From assembly GCF_037038585.1 (NCBI RefSeq), contig NC_092523.1, positions 2,361,001 through 2,425,000 on the forward strand: 64,000 nt of DNA, written 5' to 3'. Every line of letters starts with the position of its first letter. Position 1 is the first letter of the stretch. This document shows positions 55,468 to 64,000 of this stretch, one piece after another. Origin of the DNA: Patagioenas fasciata (Eukaryota > Chordata > Aves > Columbiformes > Columbidae). The translations under genes were made by a program, and so were the position numbers. A model generated the notes under the pieces. That model was not told the origin of the DNA. It searched no databases and saw only the letters and a program-made list of their open reading frames with translations.

Positions 55468-55820
55468 GACCCCGTCGTGATGGGGCTGGTGCTCTCCAAA
55501 GTGAAAAAATAATTGATTTCTAGCTTAATTAATGGCCTGTTCACCAGATGGTCGTTTTGGGGCCTTGGTTAATTAGAGTCAAATCTTGGCCTTGGCAGTG
55601 GCGACCTCCTGTGAGCTGCACTGCCCTGACACGTCCTACACAGCACTGATCCCCTTAGGCTCGGCTCATCCTCCGCATGGAAGCCGGGCTTAGCAGAGCC
55701 CTCTTCCACGCCGGCAGGTAGCGCGGGGGGGTTGCTTGTATTTATACTTTTTATTTGTTGTTTTCCATGCTGAGGGTTTTTGAACCCAGGCTCCAAACAC
55801 AATAAAACAATGATGGTGTT
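55468..55820 (+). other. CCT7 3'UTR
   Basis: From the stop to just beyond AATAAA at 55801-55806. It is followed by a G/T-rich stretch (ggtgtttcagtggc), as expected for a poly(A) site. Confidence 0.75.
55801..55806 (+). terminator. CCT7 poly(A) signal
   Basis: AATAAA in caaacacaataaaacaatg with downstream G/T-rich sequence. Confidence 0.75.
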
Positions 55821-57631
55821 TCAGTGGCAAACTGGGGGTTTCTTTTTCTGCTGGGTGGTTAAAAAGTTAAACCTTTAAAGTGTCTTTTTTGGGAGCTGCT
55901 GGTGCCTTGGGGATGAATTGTGGAGTTTGGCAGGAAAATCCCCTTGGGGAGCATGGGGGGATGAGGGTCTGGTGGGTTGAAATGAAGGAGAGCGGAATAG
56001 ATTTGCTCTCAGCCCTTGGAGATCTCATTTAATTAGGGAAGTGACACCACAAAGTGCATTAATTCAGTTCACAGAGTGTGAACTGGTTTGGCGCTGGGCA
56101 CCACTGGCTCGGATTCAATGTGACCCCTGGGAGAGCGGAAGCCCCCACCTCCATCTCAAGAGTTTATTCAACACTGAATCATTAAAATATCTCTTTACAC
56201 ACCTTATTTTTTTTGGTAATTCTTTAAATACACATTGTTTACACTCGGCAAAATTTCAAAGCAACAACATCAAAGTGCATCTACAGGTGATAGTACCAAC
56301 CAAAGTGCTAAAAACACGGTTTTCCCGCGGCCGAGGGGCAGCAGCTGCCACCTTCCCCTCTCCTCAGCCCCCAAAACCACCCAGAACCTCCTTTGACCCC
56401 CCAAATTCAAGCTGCACCCCAAAACCTGCTGCTCCCCCTTCCAGAGCAGCATCGGGCAGATTTAGCATCAAGGACCTGGTTTAGCATCGAGGGATCATGG
56501 GGAAAAGGGACGTTTGGTTCTCCAGACACTGGCACATCGCTGCGAAAAACACTAAAATAGACCTAAATTTATAGAGATTTTAAAAAAATAACTTAGGAGG
56601 CAAAGGCGCTGCCTTTGGGGAGGGGGAGTTGCTGGATGGGGATTTGCTCGCTGGGGCTGAGCTTCCTCCGGAGCAAATGCAGCCAAGAAGTGATTTGGGG
56701 AAACAATTGCAATTCCTATAGATGTATATTATATATATTTACCTCTCCCCGGGGGCAGCGCGTCCTCTGATTATCTCTCAGCTTCCCACCCCCCCACCAT
56801 TGCACCCGCTTGTCCCCGGCCCCATTTGCCTCACTCGAGGCTGGATCAGAAAAACCCATTTTTCCTGCTTTTGGGCACTTTGAGCTTTTCCCCAGGGAGG
56901 TTATTTCACCTCCCACCGACAGGGCAGGTTGAACCGCTCACCGCGCAACACCCTGTGATGCTTCATTCACAATAAACCACCACCAGTTGCTAAAATCTCC
57001 CTGTTCCCCGTTTATTGTTTTTTTGGCACCAATTCCCAAATGCTTTTGCTCCACCCGAACCTGCAGGTTTTCAACCCAAAACGAGGGGCTGAAGTGATGC
57101 GCCAGCCCCTGGGGTGGGCTCCTGTCAGAGCCGAGCCAAAACATTGTTTGACCGCTTTAAGACCCTTTACCAACCCTTTTAATGCGATTTTTTTTGTTCT
57201 ATTTTAACCACATTTGGAGCCTTTTGGAGGATCCAAATGAGCCACCCAAGCCGCGGCAGCTGGGACTGCGCCACACGACGAGGTGGGATTTATTGTCTTG
57301 CCTTTTTTATCTCGATAAAGAGGTTTAAATGGACGGAGTCAACCTGGGGGGTTCCTCGCTTTTCCTAGGAACCTCACACGAGAAAATCCAACACGTAAGG
57401 AGACAGAAAAACATGGATTTGGGATAAATTTGGCCCCTGAGGTGGCTTTGCTGGTGATGTTCCTCTGGAGATCCCTGACCAGCACCCAACTCAAGCAAAG
57501 GGGAACGCCATGAGTGTTGGCCATTTGGGCAAAATCACCTGAAAAAGGACTAAATCCCCCCAAAACTGGTCCCGTGGGACCCATCCATCCAACCCCTGCC
57601 AGACCTGGTCATCACCGTGACCTTGAGCGTT

Positions 57632-57791
57632 GCAACAGGCTGCCCAGGGCAGTGCTGGAGTCACCATCCCTGCAGGGTTGGACAGACGGACATGAGGTTC
57701 TCAGGACATGGGGCAGGGACAGGGGTGGGGGAATGGTTGGATTTGATGATCTTGAGGGTCTTTTCCAACCAAAACGATTCTGTGATTCTAT
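57632..57791 (+). mobile_element. CR1 3' tail fragment
   Basis: gcaacaggctgcccagggca through cagacggacatgaggttctc to caaaacgattctgtgattct. Confidence 0.88.
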
Positions 57792-58585
57792 GAAAGTTGC
57801 TCATCGCTGATGCTCGCCCTGGGTCGGGTCCTTGTGCCCTGGCTTTTGTTGGCGATTGTCATCGCAAAGTCCCTCTTGGGGCTTCTCTAGGGTCTCGTAT
57901 GGGGTTGAGCTCCCTCTGTGGCGATCCCTTCCCCACCCGCACCTCAATTCACCGCATGATTTCAAGGCTTTTTCAGAGGATTTGGTGTTTCTGTGCAGCT
58001 CCGCCATTTCGAGAAGAAATGGGGTTGCAACTCCACAGTTGACGCGGTGAATCCTACGGCCACGGGCAGCATTGCCCGAGCATCCTGTTGGGATGGGGGT
58101 TTGTGGGGAGGCAGAGCAGCAGGGAAACCACCAACATGACATTTCCAAGGAGGAAACATGGAGCCGTTAATTAGCTCGTTGCCATTAACAACCTGGGCAA
58201 TTAGGAGCCACCAGGAGGGCCAGAAGATGCAGGGCTCTCATTATCATCAAGCCTGTGTTACTGTGCTGGCCACCTTCATCCCCAGGCAAAGAGGAGGAGG
58301 AAGGGACCCATCCAAGCCCGGGAAAAATGGGGAAAAACCCCCACTTTCCATCTTCTAATCCTTGAACCTGCTCAAGGTCTTGTGTCATCACAGGGTTTTT
58401 GTAAAAACGTGGCTTTGCTAAGTCAGAAGTTGGACTTTCTGGGAATGGCCCAAGGGCAGGTGGGTGGTTTGGTCTCAGTGACACATCAAAGCAACCAATT
58501 CAGGTGAGGTTGTCCTGCCATGACGTGCAAAACGCTTGTGGTAGCGGGGGAATGGGACATCACGCACCCACCTACAATCCACAGC

Positions 58586-58945
58586 GCTGCGGCCACCAGC
58601 AGACATGGCCATTGGTGGCCACCAGCAGACTTCACCATGGATGGCCACCAGCAGACTTGGCCATCGGTGGCCTCCAGCAGACTTCACCATGGATGGCCAC
58701 CAGCAGACTTGGCCATCGGTGGCCTCCAGCAGACTTCACCATGGATGGCCACCAGCAGACACGGCCATTGGTGGTCACCAGCAGACACGGCCATTGGTGG
58801 CCACCAGCAGACACGGCCATGGTTGGCATCAGCAGACACGGCCATGGTTGGCATCAGCAGACACGGCCATGGTTGGCATCAGCAGACACGGCCATGGATG
58901 GCCACCAGCAGACTTGGCCACCAATGGCACCAGCAGCCCCCAGGC
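58586..58945. repeat. 30-bp minisatellite with 60-bp higher-order unit
   Basis: About 12 copies of a 30-bp unit of the form ggccaccagcagacttggcc followed by atcggt. In the left half, two alternating variants give a 60-bp period. In the right half, copies with gttggcatcagcagacacgg are nearly identical. Because 30 is a multiple of three, all plus-strand frames read as one short repeated peptide; these are not genes. Confidence 0.93.
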
Positions 58946-60168
58946 TCACTGGTGGGCACAGGAGGTTTCTTCAAGAGTCCTCAACATCTCCCTGCTTCTC
59001 ATCACCCTGTCCTTGCCTCTCCCATGACCTGGAGCATCCAAGCGACGGTCCAGGCATGGACACGCAGCAAACCCGGAGCAGCCACCTTCAGTCTTCAGAC
59101 ACGACTCTCCAGCACGATAGTCTTTAAGCATAGAGTGTATAAACATGCTGAGTATATAATTTTCCTTTAAAATCTTTTCTTCTTTATAGAAATAAATACT
59201 TACTTTCTTTTTAAGGGAATATCACAAGTCTCTGCGCTGTTTCAAATGGTGACATCTCCACTGGGACCACACTCATGGGATGGTGGCCAGGTGGTCCCTG
59301 GGGGAGGTTTTAGCTTTGCTGGGTGGCTTTTTTGCTGGTCGGGGCATCCCTTGCTCCTCTTGCCCCTGGGTTGTGTCCCAGCCTCCCCAGGATGGAGGTA
59401 AATCCGTGGTGGAGCTCATCCCTGATGCCAGGGAGCTCGTCCAGTGCTGCCCATGGGGACATGGTGGGACACCATAGTTTCTCGCGGATATTTCTTTTGG
59501 GGCTCCCACATTTGTGCATACAAGGAACAGCCTTCTCCTGGAAAGCTGCACTCAGTGGGGGAACGGAGGTGCTTCAAATGGAGGGTTATGGCCAAAAATC
59601 CCTACCCTGTTTTGGAGAAGACAGCATAGAGAGGTCAAGGGGTGGATGAAATGGTCTCCTGAGGCGCTTTCTGGGGTTGGAGACCCAGGAGCTGCCTCCA
59701 GCCCACCACCAGTTTCAGTGACTTGGAACAGGTTTTGTTTTCTATTGAGGTTCGTGGCTGAGATCTGCAGCTCTCATGACATGGATGAGGAAGGTGGTAC
59801 CAGGTCTGCAGCCCAGGGGGATGCACCATGACAGCCCATCATGCCGGTGGGGCTGAAGGAAGGGCAGATGCCCTGGGAAGGGTTGTCTCCTTGCAACCAC
59901 GCTGGCCACCAGACCCCAAAACCTCCAACGATGGTCCAAAGAAGAGGACAAACCTCCCAAATCTGCTTTTCGCAGTCAGCTCCTCGCAGCTCAGCATCTC
60001 AGGTCCAAGCGTGGCTGGTTGGGGTGCAGGGTGGCAGGGGGTCCCTGCTGCTGGCAGTGCTGTGATGGGTGTCCCTGCTGGTGTCACACCTCCTGCACCT
60101 TCTCCCCGTGGTGGAGGATGGACACACCTGACCCTGCTGGATGCCTTTCAAAAGCCTTTTCCTTTGGA

Positions 60169-60201
60169 AAATATATATATATATAATATATATATATATA
60201 T
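60169..60201. repeat. TA microsatellite
   Basis: An (AT)n run interrupted once, self-complementary. Confidence 0.9.
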
Positions 60202-61279
60202 TTGGGGGGGACAATGCCCTTGCAGCCAGAAGACAGCCAGAAGAAAAAAGCAGAATTAAAAAAAACCCCAAAACCATGGCCATAGATAAGGGATCTACCA
60301 GGGCAGTCGGGTCGATGCTTTCACCAGCAGCTTTGGATTTCAGGACAATATGGTCAAGGTTTCTCCTTCAGGCTGCTCGGGAAGGCGATGAGATGGCAAA
60401 CGTGGGTGTCCCACGCCAGTCCCTCTCTCCACGTGGGACAACTCGCTCCAGAGTGGGTGGTGGATGTTGTTGGGGACAGAAGCATGACCCGTGTTTCCTG
60501 GTGGACGAGGATTCTGGAGGTGGTTTATTGCCTTGGCAGGAAGGTTTGGGTGGAGAGGAGGTGAGGCTGGAAACCTCTGGAAGAGCGACCATCCCTTCTG
60601 GTGTCCTCTGGCTCCTACAGCTCTCAAGATGCAGCTTGGCCACCTTGTGCCATGGTTGCCGCTGGTTTCTGGGTGGTATTTACTCACGTTTGGGTGCCCC
60701 TCTGTTCAACAAATGGAATGAAAACGAGCAGAAACCCTGCAGGAATGTGGGACCTCATTTCTTCTGGAGGAACGGCCCCTTCCCACCCCACCTTCACCAG
60801 CTCATGGAGAGGATGAGGATAGTCCAGCCATGATGCAGCGATGCTGAGCCCAGCATTCTACAAAGAGCCCACAGAGATGGGCTGAGCCACCCTCATCTCC
60901 AACACCATCAAACGGCCAAAAAACCCTCCAGAAAGAGATTTTTGAAGAAAAAGGACATTCCCCAAACAAGGATCCTTGGCAACGAGCAGCCATGGGGAGG
61001 TCTGAAGCCACCTTCAGAAAGAGGTTGATCTGCCTCTTTGGGCAGCTGAAAAATTTCCTTAAGTAGCACCTTCTCGCCCACGAGCTGGCCCTGGGGACAA
61101 GTGCCGGCTGCAAGTCACTAAGGCCTGCAAGAGTTTGTTGGGTTGTTTTTGTGCATGGGCCAGCGTCCCCGTGCTCCAGGTCCGGCAGAGGATGAGCGGC
61201 GGATGGTGGGTTTGGTTTCGTGGGGACCTCTGGCTCCGCCGGGCCGAGGAGGGAATGTGCTTTGTGGTTCCCTGAAGGT

Positions 61280-64000
61280 CTAACAGCTTCCTTCCACTTT
61301 GATGTGTAGAATCTTGGAGAAGCCGGGTCTCTTCCTCAGGGCCTGGAAGAGGAGCAGAGAGTGTGGTCAGTGCAGGACTTGGCAGTCTTGCTGCTCCATA
61401 GGTTGAGCAAGAGAGAGGAAAGGACAGGACATCTCCAATGCCCACCATGGGAAGAGGTCCACCCTGGTCCCATCACCACCACCGCATCCCATGGGGATTT
61501 GACCTCTTCGTAAAACTGGCTCAATGCCTCTTAATCCCATGCCCCTGAAGCTAGATCTGGATTTGGGTTCTGTTTAGCTAAACCCACCATTTCCAGAGGA
61601 CAGGTGGTAGTTTGGGGCAGAGGACGTCAACACATGGGGACAGGTGGAATTTTCATGGCATGGAGGTGTGCACCCATGCAAGGAAAGTCCTTCTAAAATG
61701 GTTCTTCTCTTAAGGTGACCCCAGATTGGGGTGGGTGTGGGTCTGTCTTGCTTCCCACTGGTTCTCCCATGCCATGCTTGGTGGTGGAACAGGAACCACA
61801 TGAGCCCACTGGTGGGCCTCCATCTCCAAGTCCTGCTTTGCATCTCATGGGAGTTTTGACTCATGTCCCCATGGCAGCCCAGCCTGCTGTGGGATGAAGT
61901 CAACTGGAGGATGAAGTGAAATAGAAACACCTATTTTTTCCCCTTGGACATGGATGGAGATGTTTGCCCTGGAGACCCTGACCAGATCAAGGACAGCCCA
62001 AGCCCTGTTGAACATCACAAGCTCAAATTCAGCATAACTAAAATTATTAATAACCCTATTTCATGTGTGGATTTTAAATTACTTCACAGAGTCTGGCAAA
62101 TAAGTTGCCCTGTGAGGGATGCAACAGCCCTTTCTGTCCTTGGGGAAAAGCCCACAGAGGAGAAGTCCTCATTAAAGCCATGGGAAGAAATCACAGCATG
62201 TTAGATATTGTTTCAGCCTTGGGGCATGTGTGTCTGAAGGAGACTGAGCCTTCAGGATGTCCCAAGTGACCTAAAATGTCCTCTACTGAGAAACTTCAGC
62301 AGTGGGAAAGAATTTGTCCTCAGACCCCACGGGGACGTGAGACTGGTGACACACGTGACCTGGGAACGGCATCCTTTACCTGGAGTTTGTTCACCATTTC
62401 TTCAAACATCTTCTTGGCTTCAGGGCTGTGGGGTTCCTTGAAGTAGTCCACAATGCCCACCTGCACGACGATGGACTTCAGGTTCCGGCACACACCTGGG
62501 GGCAGAGATACCACCTGGCCTTGCCATACCTGGTGTGGACACGGTCTTCCCATACCGGGATGGACCCTAAAACCCACCCAGTGCTCCTCAAAGCCTTATG
62601 CACTTGGGGAAACCTCACCCTGAAGATAGAGGTGACCCGGTCTTGGTGACCAAGAGTGCTGTAGGGAGGACAGTGGTCTATGGGTGCCATGACCACCAGG
62701 AATGGCACCTCACACAGTGTCTGCAGGCCTCTTGCCCTCCTGAAGCTCCTGTCTTGGCAAATGGCTTCAGGAAATGGTGTGACTCCAACCTCAGATACAC
62801 CAGAGTGAACCTCATGTGTGCCATAGATACTGAGGCCTCCATCGCACTAAGGGGAGCATGGAGGGAGTGTCTCCATCCTCCCTATGGCCCAAGGCAAGAT
62901 CAGCTCTTCTTAGCCCATGCTTGTCAGGGAGCTGTTCAATCTTCTCTTGTAATCATAGAATCATCTGCTTGGAAAAGACCCTCAAGATCATCAAGTCCAA
63001 CCGTTCCCCCACCCCCGGCACTGCCCCATGTCCTGAGAACCTCATGTCCATCTGTCCAACCCTCCAGGGATGGTGACTCCAGCACTGCCCTGGGCAGCCT
63101 GTTCCAATGCCCCACAGCCCTTTGGGGAAGAAATTGTTCCCAGATCCAACCTCAACCTCCCCTGGCGCAACTTGAGGCCGTTTCCTCTGCTCCTGGCGCT
63201 TGTTCCTGGGGAGCAGAGCCCGACCCCCCTGGCTCCAAGCTCCTTTCAGGCAGTTCAGAGATCAAAAGGTCTCCCCTCAGCTCCTGTTCTCCAGCTGAAC
63301 CCCCCAGGTCCCTCAGCCACTCCCATCACACTTGTGCTCCAGCCCCTCATCAGCTCCGTTCCATTCTCTCAACTCACTCCAGCACCTCAAGGGTTTAGAA
63401 ACCTTCTACCATGGAGCTCCCAGCAGCTTCTAGTGTTGGCAGTGGGGCTGGAAGGCAGTCTGGTTCATGGATCTGGATATCTGGTGGCCTTTTGGTCAAT
63501 GGATGATGCTATGTACCCCCCTGTCATTGCTACTCACTGTTGAAGTGCAGCAAGGCTTTGGGGGTGACTGGCGTGGAGTTCAGCACCAGCATCTCCAGCC
63601 CCTTCAACCCTTCTCGACACATCTCTGCTGCAACCTCCTGGTTGATCTCTGCCACATGGTCCAGCTCCAGGACCTGAAGCCGCATGCAGTTTCGGGCTGG
63701 AAGGACAGAGCATCCACCATCAGTGCTCCACAGGACAACCAACGGGAATGGAGCAGTAGGAGGGATGGGTGGCAGCAAGAAGCGACAGGGTGGTCCTTGG
63801 GGTGGTGTTCTCCATTCCAATCCCCGTGGTCCGTCTGCCAGAGGAGATACCTTGCCTCCAGCAAGGTCCCCCTCTCCTTGTCCCATGAGAAGAGAGCTGC
63901 TTACCTAAGGATGCCAGTCCCTGGACACCGCAGCCGGCCCCTCCGATGCCCAGCGCCCGCAGGTGGGGCCAGCACCGGCCGATCATCTGAAGGCAGCGGT
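61280..64000 (-). CDS. FBXO41: FBXO41, F-box only protein 41, C-terminal part
   Basis: The last four coding exons in transcript order: from beyond the window edge (64000) to 63905, then 63696-63538, 62495-62380 and 61342-61280 with the stop TAG at 61280-61282. They splice in frame and read RCLQMIGRCWPHLRALGIGG, GCGVQGLASLARNCMRLQVL, ELDHVAEINQEVAAEMCREG, LKGLEMLVLNSTPVTPKALL, HFNSVCRNLKSIVVQVGIVD, YFKEPHSPEAKKMFEEMVNK, and LQALRKRPGFSKILHIKVEG-SC at the end, which closely matches the C-terminus of mammalian FBXO41. This part is leucine-rich-repeat-like, the likely substrate-binding side. The F-box and N-terminal coiled coil lie outside the window. FBXO41 is a neuronal adaptor of SCF ubiquitin ligases. 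The intron between 62496 and 63537 contains the composite CR1, starting 19 bp from the donor. Confidence 0.95.
61343..62379 (-). other. FBXO41 last intron, unique
   Basis: About 1.04 kb with consensus splice ends. No CR1 or minisatellite recognised. Confidence 0.6.
62951..63518 (-). mobile_element. Composite CR1 (extra 5' segment plus CR1 tail), copy 2
   Basis: Inverted copy, starting at aatcatagaatcatctgctt. Up to about 63388 it is the CR1 subfamily of 23335; 63389-63518 is the same extra 5' segment as in 48012-48139, with the same junction (tttctaaacccttgaggtgc when read in the element's direction). Confidence 0.8.

Larger units (their letters stand above)
56160..61279 (-). other. FBXO41 3'UTR and downstream region
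   Basis: No other gene is recognised between the CCT7 poly(A) site and the FBXO41 stop, and mammalian FBXO41 has a long 3'UTR, so much of this is probably untranslated FBXO41 sequence. Minus-strand AATAAA signals lie at 57009-57014 and at 56163-56168; I cannot say which is used. The AT-rich part 56160-56600 has the look of a conserved 3'UTR end. It also holds a CR1 tail (57632), a minisatellite (58590) and a TA microsatellite (60169). Confidence 0.45.

Noticed and set aside
58504-59170. Three overlapping plus-strand frames of 140-216 codons
   Set aside because: The 30-bp repeat keeps every frame open. There is no domain and no start context.

Overview
The window is vertebrate nuclear DNA, almost certainly from a bird. 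The evidence is spliced genes with GT-AG introns, about two dozen short 5'-truncated CR1 LINE tails (many with the avian 3' end built on ATTCTRTG-type octamers), small introns, high GC and many minisatellites. The last two features are typical of avian microchromosomes or subtelomeric DNA. No retroviral, CRISPR, tRNA or rRNA features were recognised. I cannot name the species.

The gene order is NOTO-a (+), NOTO-b (+), SMYD5 (+), PRADC1 (-), CCT7 (+), FBXO41 (-, 3' end only). Apart from the second NOTO copy, this is the order and orientation known around NOTO on human chromosome 2p13. Exon boundaries were read by eye from splice sites, reading frame and remembered family sequence. Each complete gene splices in frame: NOTO-a 205 aa, NOTO-b 199 aa, SMYD5 409 aa, PRADC1 184 aa and CCT7 544 aa. 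All are close to family length.

Layout. 1-9000 is gene-free: a 20-bp minisatellite at the left edge, a T-rich degenerate repeat, AT-rich islands that look like conserved regulatory DNA (2750-3830 and smaller ones), two more minisatellites beside a CR1 tail (4214-5668), and a G-rich 34-bp array that ends just before the NOTO-a TATA box. NOTO-a (9099-11350) has a 70-bp minisatellite filling its first intron. 11500-21200 holds CR1 tails and several AT-rich, homeodomain-site-rich islands, a good place for notochord/node enhancers. Another G-rich array precedes the NOTO-b TATA box. NOTO-b (21262-26120) has an AU-rich 3'UTR with a perfect 10-bp hairpin. SMYD5 (29216-37006) starts in a CpG island at a perfect TISU element and has a second TISU 178 bp upstream. 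PRADC1 and CCT7 share a 0.5-kb divergent promoter with three CCAAT boxes, an ETS site, an X-box and a ZNF143-type site. CCT7 (42130-55467) and FBXO41 converge at about 55.8-56.2 kb.

The genes do not form one pathway. NOTO proteins are notochord/node homeodomain repressors, SMYD5 is a lysine methyltransferase, PRADC1 is a secreted glycoprotein, CCT7 is the eta subunit of the TRiC chaperonin, and FBXO41 is a neuronal F-box protein. I found no previously undescribed system. The most unusual points are the matched architecture of the two NOTO promoters (minisatellite, TATA about 40 bp from the ATG, very short leader), the double TISU at SMYD5, a composite CR1 present twice with the same extra 5' segment, and a long imperfect hairpin inside a conserved-looking island at 15.55 kb.
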